Part shown: piece after piece, positions 31,509 through 44,900 of the stretch
How positions within the stretch are numbered: the first letter of the stretch is position 1
Layout: the number at the start of each line of letters is the position of its first letter
NCBI RefSeq assembly: GCF_021155765.1
Contig: NC_060106.1
Coordinates: forward strand, 20,920,031-20,984,030
Direction of reading: 5' to 3'
DNA: 64,000 bases
Origin: Diprion similis
Taxonomy: Eukaryota; Arthropoda; Insecta; Hymenoptera; Diprionidae
Notes under the pieces: generated by a model
The model's input: the letters and a program-made list of their open reading frames with translations, nothing else
The model's database searches: none
Told to the model about the DNA's origin: nothing
Translations under genes and position numbers: made by a program

Positions 31509-34500
31509 GGTTAAATAAAATTAAACAAACTTGAATCGTCACTGATCTTTATTATTACCCACACAATCCACCAAATACCTTTTCGTTATCCTACCTTAAC
31601 TTTACGTCGAATTAATACGTTTATAATATTAAACTATGCTATACTATTATACAATAAAGTGATTCAGAAAATATTAACTATGGCATGACTCCATCCTTAG
31701 CTTTCTAACCTGATTTGAGAATCGTTCGATTCAGAAGGTTGAAAATCAAAATAAAGTAGGGAGGCCAGGTGAATACTCGTACATACATGTGTACATGCAT
31801 AAGTTTAATCTTGCGCCAGGTTACCGACCGACCGAGTTGATCCGGTTGTTGGCTAGCAGGCGTATCGTCGATATCTGTGGCGGGAATTTTGATTCACACA
31901 AAAGTGATCATTGCACCTATAAGACTTGCCAGATAAAAATCACACCCTTGATTAACGGCACAGTGTAAAGAAAGCGATAAAGAGAAAGAGAGAGCGCAAG
32001 CCATAACTAAAAAAAATAATTGTAAAGTGTTTCGCCGAGCTACTAGCTGCCGTTGCGTTGGTCGCTGGTAAAATGATCGAATAGAAAAAGTGAATTTACG
32101 AAGACGTTGTAAATGCGGGCCGCTCAAGTCTCTCAGAGGCTGCAGTGCAACAACAGTTTACGATCGCTTTACGCGGTGAATCGTATATACATACATATAC
32201 ATAAGCTGTTGCGGCGGCGTAGCCACAGCATTGGGAGAAAGAGAGAGAGAGAGAGAGAGAGAAGAAAAAGCGAGAAAACGGGAAGGGAGGGAGAAAAATA
32301 GAGTGGGAGAATAACAAGCAATGAGAGCGAACACCGGAGAGAGCGAGAGTGCAGCGCCGTCGGAGGAAGGATGAAGAGGGGATAGGACGACGGGCAAGAG
32401 GCAGGAGGCAGTAGGAGAGGGCGATGGCAGGGCGGAATGGAAGGGGTAGGGGCGAAGGGGGAGGGAGAAAGAGCAAGGTAATTACTCTGGCGACATTGAC
32501 CCGGCGTCGACCCGCCACCCGCCGCCTGGAACGACGACGCCGAGAACCAACACGCGTTCGTACGTGCGCTCAAGTTTACCAACACGCGTCGGCGCGCTGC
32601 GCTTGTGAGAGAACGTACGCTGGCGCACACCAAAGCGCACCGAGCCGTACAGACGCGGTACAGTCGGGATGGTTCATCCGAGTTCACCGTTCGAGCGCCG
32701 AACCCGGGGCGACCCGAGGCCCCCGCACGCAGCCGTCGGCCGGAGTGCTCGGAGTCCGTCACACTCCCCAACTCCTCTCCACTCCTCTCCTCTCCTCTCC
32801 TCTCCCATCCACTCTGGAGGTGAACCCAGACGAGCGAGTTCGGGGCGAATTAAATCCGGCTAATTAAAGTTATTGTTCTAACAACTTGAACTAACGGAAA
32901 TCACTTTTTGACGATGACGAGGAGAGGGCGTCGGTCCCGCAAGGTCAGAACCACCGCGTCTTCCACTCGGTCCTCGGTTCACTTGGTTGAATCCAACGCT
33001 CCACTTTAACTTTAGTACCCTTTTCACATAGCGATAACCGTCGCACTCGGCGTTTTTCAACCCAGTCGTGATCTAAGAGGATGGATCCTAATCCACCGAC
33101 CAAATACAAATCTGTGTATGTCGCAACTTTTAGGACGATGGTATAGTAATGGTTACATTTTTTTTTACGAAAACGATCATCTTCCCGATAGAGTCCAATT
33201 TTGATGTAATCATCTTGTCAAAAAAAACTTTGGATCATATTTAAACTATTTCCTTCACCACCGTCATCAGATATTGAATCGCTCAGTCGAGTTCCGAGTT
33301 GTGTACCACACTAGAATCGTTCCGTAAACCCTGCGAGAAGGCCTCATCGGTCCACGGTGCATCTCTGGAAGGATAATCCTGATTCAATCAACTGTTATAT
33401 TGATCATAATCGGTTGTTATAATCCCCCGTCGTCCGCGTTGTTGGCGTCGAGTTTACGATGACCAGACTCCAGAAGAGTGGAGACCATCTCTTTAAAGAA
33501 GCGCGGGCGCGTGTCCGTAGCTCTACGGTCTCATATTCCCCGAGAAACGACGCACCGGGTGTCTCGGCTAAATTGCCTGAAAACGAATCGACGACCATGG
33601 TACCAAGCCATAAACCACGTGGTCCATTTCCCCCGACCGCCATTTGGGTGCACATCGATCCACGGACGCTTTCAGCCGGAGTTGAATCACACCAGAACTA
33701 GTCCGTGGCACTGTGGCCTCGGGACACCCGGTATATCGTACAACTCGAGCGAGCTGAGATTAAAGGGCTCGGTGGGATCGGAGAGGACTGGTCTTGGGTT
33801 CACGAGGCAACCAGGTACGGCTGGTTGTCATTATGTGTGTGTCATGCGTGTTGGCACAGGGCCGATGTGGAAGAGCGGATGGCAGCCTCCCGCGGTGCAG
33901 CCAACCTGTTTTCTCTCCGGCCCCGACGGGACGGGTTTATTTTGATTTATTGTGTCGTCGCTAAAGAGATTGTATTGTTGTGACGTTGTCCGGCCGGCTG
34001 CCCCCCCGGAGAAGGTCTCGGTTCTCGTCCCCGGCGAAGGTACGCCGTATTCTCCGAGTCCTGCTCCTCGGTCCTCCGCCAGTGAATCAGGATTGGACCG
34101 ATCCAACTCCGGACGAATGTATCTCTTCATTTTTCCGGAACCCAGACAAGCGGCCCCCTTTTCGTATCTGCATGAGGCTTCGCCGGTTATTATTCCGGCA
34201 GATGATTCAGGATCGTCCAAACACGCCTGCCCGTCATCATCGAAAACGACACTCACTCTACACGCCCCGTTACCTTTATTGGTGCTAACACACGCTGACG
34301 GTCTCATGGCAGCCCTTCGCACTCAGCAATCGACGAAGGATAGCTAAAAAGATAACACCATTGCTTATTGTTCAACATAAATGGGGAATCTGGAAGACAT
34401 GTTGTGAACTGCGATGTCTTCCATGGTTGGATTACGCGCTTCACTTGACGAATGACTAAAATTGCAATTAAGGGTCTTGCATCCTTGCGTAAGACCTTGT

Positions 34501-34720
34501 GTCAAAGGATGATCTAGTTCTGGGTGAACGATGAAGTGAGGTGAGGATATGCGTGACAAATTCTGCGGGAATTTCGTATTTGGTATAACTGACAGCCTTG
34601 AAGTCATGATGATGTTAATAGCATTATTGTCGTATCAAGTTATGTTTATTTTTACATTAAAGTATAAATGAAACAGCGAGTAACGCATAACGGAAGTTAC
34701 AACTAAACGGCATGTCCCTT
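31509..34720. other. gap with GC-rich overlapping open frames
   Basis: Apart from the promoter-like segment at 32.2-32.9 kb, the stretch 33.46-34.35 kb is open in several overlapping frames on both strands, including a 158-codon minus frame from 34307. None has a recognisable domain or convincing splice context. Confidence 0.4.
32235..32870 (+). promoter_or_regulatory. GA-rich and CpG-rich promoter or 5' UTR-like region
   Basis: A (GA)n tract (32235-32263) leads into GC-rich, CpG-rich DNA and a (TCCTC)n tract (32773-32806). ATG at 32424 starts an 18-codon Gly/Arg frame (MAGRNGRGRGEGGGRKSK) that meets a donor-like GTAATT, so a short first exon is possible. No TATA box is obvious. Could be a housekeeping-type promoter; direction uncertain. 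Confidence 0.25.
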
Positions 34721-34942
34721 TCAGTATTCTTTCCTCGCAAGTAAACGTTCCAGCTCTCGTATATTATGCAGAGCATCGAGCCGGCCGCAAAAAGCGACTG
34801 CCTCTTCCGTCACGTATCGCCCATTGGGGCTGGAGATAATTTCCGAGATACGACGGGGTGCCCCTGGCTGCAGAAGACCCGGGGCGACGAAGTGGAAACG
34901 TTTGAATATTGACTTGCCCGTTGAAACCGTCGGCTCTGAAGC
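34721..34942 (-). CDS. probable 3' terminal coding exon, unidentified protein
   Basis: After a pyrimidine-rich acceptor (GGTCCTTTCCAAG) the exon starts in phase 0 at 34942 and reads 73 codons to TGA at 34721. Residues include SIFKRFHFVAPGLLQPG, RRISEIISSPNGRYVTEE and a helical-looking C-terminus RELERLLARKEY. A minus-strand poly(A) signal (plus-strand TTTATT, 34645-34650) lies 71 bases after the stop, supporting a real 3' end. No family is recognised. The next exon upstream on this strand was not found between here and the satellite. The candidates at 53759-53916 and 54338-54401, beyond the array, are on the same strand and phase-compatible. Confidence 0.45.
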   Translation of the reverse strand, partial: ASEPTVSTGKSIFKRFHFVAPGLLQPGAPRRISEIISSPNGRYVTEEAVAFCGRLDALHNIRELERLLARKEY

Positions 34943-35299
34943 CTTGGAAAGGACCCCAAGCAAAAAAATGACGGAAGGACACAATAACGGATGGTCAATA
35001 ACCGAAAGGTAACCTCTTGATTAAAATACAAAGCAGAAAGTTAGTCTCCAGCTAGATTGTTTTACAGTTATCGAATAAAGTTATTTCATTTTACACAGGA
35101 GGGTGAGGTACAACAAACTTGTGCCAGTATTTGAAAGGATGCAGATGTACGAGGTTAAGGATTTGTAGGCGACACTCAATAACAGTGAAAATCACAAGTG
35201 AATATTCCATTCAAGTGTATGATAAGCCTGAAGATTACTAAACGATTATAATTGCTGAATTAATGGCACCGAATGAATGACAAGACTGAAATGTGCTGA

Positions 35300-35490
35300 C
35301 TCAAAAATCGCAGAAAAAGAAAGGTTTGCTCCTTTGCATTTTTTCAGTCGGAAATTCACCAATTTTGAAATATGATATACTTGATGGTTTGATACCCCAT
35401 ATATCGACGTAAATTTGCGGAAGGAATCGATTGCGCGCAGCTAAGAGTCGCTGCAAGCAACGGATCAAGAGGTTCATAGAAAAAAAAATA
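35300..35490 (+). repeat. diverged partial satellite monomer, detached
   Basis: This segment matches about 190 bases of the 313-bp unit (ACTCAAAAATCGCAG, then TTCAGTCGGAAATTCACCAA, then GGAATCGATTG) with many substitutions. It lies about 400 bases left of the continuous array. Confidence 0.75.
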
Positions 35491-35910
35491 TTTGCATCAG
35501 CAATTCCAGTAAAAGGGTAGAATAATTCACAAACACATACGTACAACGTTTCAGTGTCAGTTTATTCAATATGCCTTATTAATAGTACAAGTGTTCTGGT
35601 GTCAGTGTATAGTACCTTAACAAGTTGCCAAAGAGTATTAGAATGGTAAACACACAGAAATGCAATATAATAATTGAAAATCATGTGGAAAATCCAACTA
35701 TTGTATTATGAAAAAGGGCGCAATATACGTGAGGCAGAATATGAGAAATGTTACATGATATATTCATCATTGTAGTTTCTAAGCAAAGTTTAGGTTCTGG
35801 CCTGCAAACAGATGCAATATCTCTCTGCAGATAACGATATGTATGATATTGCGCTGTAACCATTTGATGTAACCTGTAAGATTAAATGAATGAAAAGGTC
35901 AATTCCTTTG
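35490..35910. other. non-satellite segment interrupting the array edge
   Basis: About 400 bases of AT-rich sequence separate the detached monomer from the array. The monomer breaks off just where the array resumes, so this looks like an insertion into an old satellite unit or a partial deletion scar. No terminal repeats or coding frame were recognised. Confidence 0.45.
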
Positions 35911-35914
35911 CATT

Positions 35915-38900
35915 TTCCTCGAATTTTCTAAGCTATTGCTCCTACAAGGTCTTGAACTTTTTTGGTTCCCTTGAGGTCCACTTAGTCTAGGAAAGGTCAT
36001 CCAAATCGATTTCAGGACAAAAAGTTTCGGACTCAAAAGGCGCAGAAGAAGGAAGGTTAGCCCCTTTGGATTTTTTCGGTCGAAAATTCACCAATTTAAA
36101 AAAATGATATACTTGATGTTTTGATACCCTATATCCACGTAATTTTGCGCGAGGAATCGATTGAGCATGGTTTTGAATAGCTACGAGCAGCGGCTCAAAA
36201 GTTACGGCCAGAAAACAAGAAATTTTCTCCGTATCTCTTCAACTGTTGCTCCTACGAGGTCTTGAACGTCTTTTTTGGTTTCCTTGGGGTCCAATTAGTC
36301 TGGAAAAGGTCATCCAAATCGATTCCAAGACAAAAAGTTTCAGACTCAAAAATCGCAGAAAAAGGAAGGTTAACCCCTTTGGATTTTTTCGGTCGAAAAT
36401 TCACCAATTTTTAAAAATGATATACTTGATGTTTTGATACCCTATATCGACGTAATTTTGCGCGAGGAATCGATTGGGCATGGTTTTGAAGAGCTACGAG
36501 CAGCGGCTCAAAAGTTACGGCCAGAAAACAAGAAATTTTCTCCGTATCTCTTCAACTGTTGCTCCTACGAGGTCTTGAACGTCTTTTTTGGTTTCCTTGG
36601 GGTCCAATTAGTCTAGAAAAGGTCATCCAAATCGATTCCAAGACAAAAAGTTTCAGACTCAAAAATCGCAGAAAAAGGAAGGTTAACCCCTTTGGATTTT
36701 TTCGGTCGAAAATTCACAAATTTTTAAAAATGATATACTTGATGTTTTGATACCCTATATCGACGTAATTTTGCGCGAGGAATCGATTGGGCATGGTTTT
36801 GAATAGCTACGAGCAGCGGCTCAAAAGTTACGGCCAGAAAACAAGAAATCTTCTCCGTATCTCTTCAACTGTTGCTCCTACGAGGTCTTGGACGTCTTTT
36901 TTGGTTTCCTTGGGGTCCAATTAGTCTGGAAAAGGTCATCCAAATCGATTCCAAGACAAAAAGTTTTAGACTCAAAAATCGCAGAAAAAGGAAGGTTAAC
37001 CCCTTTGGATTTTTTCGGTCGAAAATTCACCAATTTTGAAAAATGATATACTTGATGTTTTGATACCCTATATCGACGTAATTTTGCGCGAGGAATCGAT
37101 TGGGCATGGTTTTGAATAGCTACGAGCAGCGGCTCAAAAGTTACGGCCAGAAAACAAGAAATTTTCTCCGTATCTCTTCAACTGTTGCTCCTACGAGGTC
37201 TTGAACGTCTTTTTTGGTTTCCTTGGGGTCCAATTAGTCTGGAAAAGGTCATCCAAATCGATTCCAAGACAAAAAGTTTTAGACTCAAAAATCGCAGAAA
37301 AAGGAAGGTTAACCCCTTTGGATTTTTTCGGTCGAAAATTCACCAATTTTGAAAAATGATATACTTGATGTTTTGATACCCTATATCGACGTAATTTTGC
37401 GCAAGGAATCGATTGGGCATGGTTTTGAATAGCTACGAGCAGCGGCTCAAAAGTTACGGCCAGAAAACAAGAAATTTTCTCCGTATCTCTTCAACTGTTG
37501 CTCCTACGAGGTCTTGAACGTCTTTTTTGGTTTCCTTGGGGTCCAATTAGTCTGGAAAAGGTCATCCAAATCGATTCCAAGACAAAAAGTTTTAGACTCA
37601 AAAATCGCAGAAAAAGGAAGGTTAACCCCTTTGGATTTTTTCGGTCGAAAATTCACCAATTTTGAAAAATGATATACTTGATGTTTTGATACCCTATATC
37701 GACGTAATTTTGCGCGAGGAATCGATTGGGCATGGTTTTGAATAGCTACGAGCAGCGGCTCAAAAGTTACGGCCAGAAAACAAGAAATTTTCTCCGTATC
37801 TCTTCAACTGTTGCTCCTACGAGGTCTTGAACGTCTTTTTTGGTTTCCTTGGGGTCCAATTAGTCTGGAAAAGGTCATCCAAATCGATTCCAAGACAAAA
37901 AGTTTTAGACTCAAAAATCGCAGAAAAAGGAAGGTTAACCCCTTTGGATTTTTTCGGTCGAAAATTCACCAATTTTGAAAAATGATATACTTGATGTTTT
38001 GATACCCTATATCGACGTAATTTTGCGCAAGGAATCGATTGGGCATGGTTTTGAATAGCTACGAGCAGCGGCTCAAAAGTTACGGCCAGAAAACAAGAAA
38101 TTTTCTCCGTATCTCTTCAACTGTTGCTCCTACGAGGTCTTGAACGTCTTTTTTGGTTTCCTTGGGGTCCAATTAGTCTGGAAAAGGTCATCCAAATCGA
38201 TTCCAAGACAAAAAGTTTTAGACTCAAAAATCGCAGAAAAAGGAAGGTTAACCCCTTTGGATTTTTTCGGTCGAAAATTCACCAATTTTTAAAAATGATA
38301 TACTTGATGTTTTGATACCCTATATCGACGTAATTTTGCGCAAGGAATCGATTGGGCATGGTTTTGAATAGCTACGAGCAGCGGCTCAAAAGTTACGGCC
38401 AGAAAACAAGAAATTTTCTCCGTATCTCTTCAACTGTTGCTCCTACGAGGTCTTGAACGTCTTTTTTGGTTTCCTTGGGGTCCAATTAGTCTGGAAAAGG
38501 TCATCCAAATCGATTCCAAGACAAAAAGTTTTAGACTCAAAAATCGCAGAAAAAGGAAGGTTAACCCCTTTGGATTTTTTCGGTCGAAAATTCACCAATT
38601 TTGAAAAATGATATACTTGATGTTTTGATACCCTATATCGACGTAATTTTGCGCGAGGAATCGATTGGGCATGGTTTTGAATAGCTACGAGCAGCGGCTC
38701 AAAAGTTACGGCCAGAAAACAAGAAATTTTCTCCGTATCTCTTCAACTGTTGCTCCTACGAGGTCTTGAACGTCTTTTTTGGTTTCCTTGGGGTCCAATT
38801 AGTCTAGAAAAGGTCATCCAAATCGATTCCAAGACAAAAAGTTTCAGACTCAAAAATCGCAGAAAAAGGAAGGTTAACCCCTTTGGATTTTTTCGGTCGA

Positions 38901-41900
38901 AAATTCACCAATTTTTAAAAATGATATACTTGATGTTTTGATACCCTATATCGACGTAATTTTGCGCGAGGAATCGATTGGGCATGGTTTTGAATAGCTA
39001 CGAGCAGCGGCTCAAAAGTTACGGCCAGAAAACAAGAAATTTTCTCCGTATCTCTTCAACTGTTGCTCCTACGAGGTCTTGAACGTCTTTTTTGGTTTCC
39101 TTGGGGTCCAATTAGTCTAGAAAAGGTCATCCGAATCGATTCCAAGACAAAAAGTTTCAGACTTAAAAATCGCAGAAAAAGGAAGGTTAACCCCTTTGGA
39201 TTTTTTCGGTCGAAAATTCACCAATTTTGAAAAATGATATACTTGATGTTTTGATACCCTATATCGACGTAATTTTGCGCGAGGAATCGATTAGGCATGG
39301 TTTTGAATAGCTACGAGCAGCGGCTCAAAAGTTACGGCCAGAAAACAAGAAATTTTCTCCGTATCTCTTCAACTGTTGCTCCTACGAGGTCTTGAACGTC
39401 TTTTTTGGTTTCCTTGGGGTCCAATTAGTCTAGAAAAGGTCATCCAAATCGATTCCAAGACAAAAAGTTTCAGACTCAAAAATCGCAGAAAAAGGAAGGT
39501 TAACCCCTTTGGATTTTTTCGGTCGAAAATTCACCAATTTTTAAAAATGATATACTTGATGTTTTGATACCCTATATCGACGTAATTTTGCGCGAGGAAT
39601 CGATTGGGCATGGTTTTGAATAGCTACGAGCAGTGGCTCAAAAGTTACGGCCAGAAAACAAGAAATTTTCTCCGTATCTCTTCAACTGTTGCTCCTACGA
39701 GGTCTTGAACGTCTTTTTTGGTTTCCTTGGGGTCCAATTAGTCTAGAAAAGGTCATCCAAATCGATTCCAAGACAAAAAGTTTCAGACTCAAAAATCGCA
39801 GAAAAAGGAAGGTTAACCCCTTTGGATTTTTTCGGTCGAAAATTCACCAATTTTGAAAAATGATATACTTGATGTTTTGATACCCTATATCGACGTAATT
39901 TTGCGCGAGGAATCGATTGGGCATGGTTTTGAATAGCTACGAGCAGCGGCTCAAAAGTTACGGCCAGAAAACAAGAAATTTTCTCCGTATCTCTTCAACT
40001 GTTGCTCCTACGAGGTCTTGAACGTCTTTTTTGGTTTCCTTGGGGTCCAATTAGTCTAGAAAAGGTCATCCAAATCGATTCCAAGACAAAAAGTTTCAGA
40101 CTCAAAAATCGCAGAAAAAGGAAGGTTAACCCCTTTGGATTTTTTCGGTCGAAAATTCACCAATTTTTAAAAATGATATACTTGATGTTTTGATACCCTA
40201 TATCGACGTAATTTTGCGCGAGGAATCGATTGGGCATGGTTTTGAATAGCTACGAGCAGCGGCTCAAAAGTTACGGCCAGAAAACAAGAAATTTTCTCCG
40301 TATCTCTTCAACTGTTGCTCCTACGAGGTCTTGAACGTCTTTTTTGGTTTCCTTGGGGTCCAATTAGTCTGGAAAAGGTCATCCAAATCGATTCCAAGAC
40401 AAAAAGTTTTAGACTCAAAAATCGCAGAAAAAGGAAGGTTAACCCCTTTGGATTTTTTCGGTCGAAAATTCACCAATTTTGAAAAATGATATACTTGATG
40501 TTTTGATACCCTATATCGACGTAATTTTGCGCGAGGAATCGATTGGGCATGGTTTTGAATAGCTACGAGCAGCGGCTCAAAAGTTACGGCCAGAAAACAA
40601 GAAATTTTCTCCGTATCTCTTCAACTGTTGCTCCTACGAGGTCTTGAACGTCTTTTTTGGTTTCCTTGGGGTCCAATTAGTCTGGAAAAGGTCATCCGAA
40701 TCGATTCCAAGACAAAAAGTTTCAGACTCAAAAATCGCAGAAAAAGGAAGGTTAACCCCTTTGGATTTTTTCGGTCGAAAATTCACCAATTTTGAAAAAT
40801 GATATACTTGATGTTTTGATACCCTATATCGACGTAATTTTGCGCGAGGAATCGATTGGGCATGGTTTTGAATAGCTACGAGCAGCGGCTCAAAAGTTAC
40901 GGCCAGAAAACAAGAAATTTTCTCCGTATCTCTTCAACTGTTGCTCCTACGAGGTCTTGAACGTCTTTTTTGGTTTCCTTGGGGTCCAATTAGTCTAGAA
41001 AAGGTCATCCAAATCGATTCCAAGACAAAAAGTTTCAGACTCAAAAATCGCAGAAAAAGGAAGGTTAACCCCTTTGGATTTTTTCGGTCGAAAATTCACC
41101 AATTTTGAAAAAAGATATACTTGATGTTTTGATACCCTATATCGACGTAATTTTGCGCGAGGAATCGATTGGGCATGGTTTTGAATAGCTACGAGCAGCG
41201 GCTCAAAAGTTACGGCCAGAAAACAAAAAATTTTCTCCGTATCTCTTCAACTGTTGCTCCTACGAGGTCTTGAACGTCTTTTTTGGTTTCCTTGGGGTCC
41301 AATTAGTCTAGAAAAGGTCATCCAAATCGATTCCAAGACAAAAAGTTTCAGACTCAAAAATCGCAGAAAAAGGAAGGTTAACCCCTTTGGATTTTTTCGG
41401 TCGAAAATTCACCAATTTTTAAAAATGATATACTTGATGTTTTGATACCCTATATCGACGTAATTTTGCGCGAGGAATCGATTGGGCATGGTTTTGAATA
41501 GCTACGAGCAGCGGCTCAAAAGTTACGACCAGAAAACAAGAAATTTTCTCCGTATCTCTTCAACTGTTGCTCCTACGAGGTCTTGGACGTCTTTTTTGGT
41601 TTCCTTGGGGTCCAATTAGTCTGGAAAAGGTCATCCAAATCGATTCCAAGACAAAAAGTTTTAGACTCAAAAATCGCAGAAAAAGGAAGGTTAACCCCTT
41701 TGGATTTTTTCGGTCGAAAATTCACCAATTTTGAAAAATGATATACTTGATGTTTTGATACCCTATATCGACGTAATTTTGCGCGAGGAATCGATTGGGC
41801 ATGGTTTTGAATAGCTACGAGCAGCGGCTCAAAAGTTACGGCCAGAAAACAAGAAATTTTCTCCGTATCTCTTCAACTGTTGCTCCTACGAGGTCTTGAA

Positions 41901-44900
41901 CGTCTTTTTTGGTTTCCTTGGGGTCCAATTAGTCTAGAAAAGGTCATCCAAATCGATTCCAAGACAAAAAGTTTCAGACTCAAAAATCGCAGAAAAAGGA
42001 AGGTTAACCCCTTTGGATTTTTTCGGTCGAAAATTCACCAATTTTTAAAAATGATATACTTGATGTTTTGATACCCTATATCGACGTAATTTTGCGCGAG
42101 GAATCGATTGGGCATGGTTTTGAATAGCCACGAGCAGCGGCTCAAAAGTTACGGCCAGAAAACAAGAAATTTTCTCCGTATCTCTTCAACTGTTGCTCCT
42201 ACGAGGTCTTGAACGTCTTTTTTGGTTTCCTTGGGGTCCAATTAGTCTAGAAAAGGTCATCCGAATCGATTCCAAGACAAAAAGTTTCAGACTTAAAAAT
42301 CGCAGAAAAAGGAAGGTTAACCCCTTTGGATTTTTTCGGTCGAAAATTCACCAATTTTGAAAAATGATATACTTGATGTTTTGATACCCTATATCGACGT
42401 AATTTTGCGCGAGGAATCGATTAGGCATGGTTTTGAATAGCTACGAGCAGCGGCTCAAAAGTTACGGCCAGAAAACAAGAAATTTTCTCCGTATCTCTTC
42501 AACTGTTGCTCCTACGAGGTCTTGAACGTCTTTTTTGGTTTCCTTGGGGTCCAATTAGTCTAGAAAAGGTCATCCAAATCGATTCCAAGACAAAAAGTTT
42601 CAGACTCAAAAATCGCAGAAAAAGGAAGGTTAACCCCTTTGGATTTTTTCGGTCGAAAATTCACCAATTTTTAAAAATGATATACTTGATGTTTTGATAC
42701 CCTATATCGACGTAATTTTGCGCGAGGAATCGATTGGGCATGGTTTTGAATAGCTACGAGCAGCGGCTCAAAAGTTACGGCCAGAAAACAAGAAATTTTC
42801 TCCGTATCTCTTCAACTGTTGCTCCTACGAGGTCTTGAACGTCTTTTTTGGTTTCCTTGGGGTCCAATTAGTCTAGAAAAGGTCATCCAAATCGATTCCA
42901 AGACAAAAAGTTTCAGACTCAAAAATCGCAGAAAAAGGAAGGTTAACCCCTTTGGATTTTTTCGGTCGAAAATTCACCAATTTTGAAAAATGATATACTT
43001 GATGTTTTGATACCCTATATCGACGTAATTTTGCGCGAGGAATCGATTGGGCATGGTTTTGAATAGCTACGAGCAGCGGCTCAAAAGTTACGGCCAGAAA
43101 ACAAGAAATTTTCTCCGTATCTCTTCAACTGTTGCTCCTACGAGGTCTTGAACGTCTTTTTTGGTTTCCTTGGGGTCCAATTAGTCTAGAAAAGGTCATC
43201 CAAATCGATTCCAAGACAAAAAGTTTCAGACTCAAAAATCGCAGAAAAAGGAAGGTTAACCCCTTTGGATTTTTTCGGTCGAAAATTCACCAATTTTTAA
43301 AAATGATATACTTGATGTTTTGATACCCTATATCGACGTAATTTTGCGCGAGGAATCGATTGGGCATGGTTTTGAATAGCTACGAGCAGCGGCTCAAAAG
43401 TTACGGCCAGAAAACAAGAAATTTTCTCCGTATCTCTTCAACTGTTGCTCCTACGAGGTCTTGAACGTCTTTTTTGGTTTCCTTGGGGTCCAATTAGTCT
43501 AGAAAAGGTCATCCGAATCGATTCCAAGACAAAAAGTTTCAGACTCAAAAATCGCAGAAAAAGGAAGGTTAACCCCTTTGGATTTTTTCGGTCGAAAATT
43601 CACCAATTTTTAAAAATGATATACTTGATGTTTTGATACCCTATATCGACGTAATTTTGCGCGAGGAATCGATTGGGCATGGTTTTGAATAGCCACGAGC
43701 AGCGGCTCAAAAGTTACGGCCAGAAAACAAGAAATTTTCTCCGTATCTCTTCAACTGTTGCTCCTACGAGGTCTTGAACGTCTTTTTTGGTTTCCTTGGG
43801 GTCCAATTAGTCTAGAAAAGGTCATCCGAATCGATTCCAAGACAAAAAGTTTCAGACTTAAAAATCGCAGAAAAAGGAAGGTTAACCCCTTTGGATTTTT
43901 TCGGTCGAAAATTCACCAATTTTGAAAAATGATATACTTGATGTTTTGATACCCTATATCGACGTAATTTTGCGCGAGGAATCGATTAGGCATGGTTTTG
44001 AATAGCTACGAGCAGCGGCTCAAAAGTTACGGCCAGAAAACAAGAAATTTTCTCCGTATCTCTTCAACTGTTGCTCCTACGAGGTCTTGAACGTCTTTTT
44101 TGGTTTCCTTGGGGTCCAATTAGTCTAGAAAAGGTCATCCAAATCGATTCCAAGACAAAAAGTTTCAGACTCAAAAATCGCAGAAAAAGGAAGGTTAACC
44201 CCTTTGGATTTTTTCGGTCGAAAATTCACCAATTTTTAAAAATGATATACTTGATGTTTTGATACCCTATATCGACGTAATTTTGCGCGAGGAATCGATT
44301 GGGCATGGTTTTGAATAGCTACGAGCAGCGGCTCAAAAGTTACGGCCAGAAAACAAGAAATTTTCTCCGTATCTCTTCAACTGTTGCTCCTACGAGGTCT
44401 TGAACGTCTTTTTTGGTTTCCTTGGGGTCCAATTAGTCTAGAAAAGGTCATCCAAATCGATTCCAAGACAAAAAGTTTCAGACTCAAAAATCGCAGAAAA
44501 AGGAAGGTTAACCCCTTTGGATTTTTTCGGTCGAAAATTCACCAATTTTTAAAAATGATATACTTGATGTTTTGATACCCTATATCGACGTAATTTTGCG
44601 CGAGGAATCGATTGGGCATGGTTTTGAATAGCCACGAGCAGCGGCTCAAAAGTTACGGCCAGAAAACAAGAAATTTTCTCCGTATCTCTTCAACTGTTGC
44701 TCCTACGAGGTCTTGAACGTCTTTTTTGGTTTCCTTGGGGTCCAATTAGTCTAGAAAAGGTCATCCGAATCGATTCCAAGACAAAAAGTTTCAGACTTAA
44801 AAATCGCAGAAAAAGGAAGGTTAACCCCTTTGGATTTTTTCGGTCGAAAATTCACCAATTTTGAAAAATGATATACTTGATGTTTTGATACCCTATATCG

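Noticed and set aside
33459..34347. Overlapping 80-158 codon frames on both strands
   Set aside because: Several frames are open at once in GC-rich DNA, with no domain, consistent splice context or poly(A) support to choose one.
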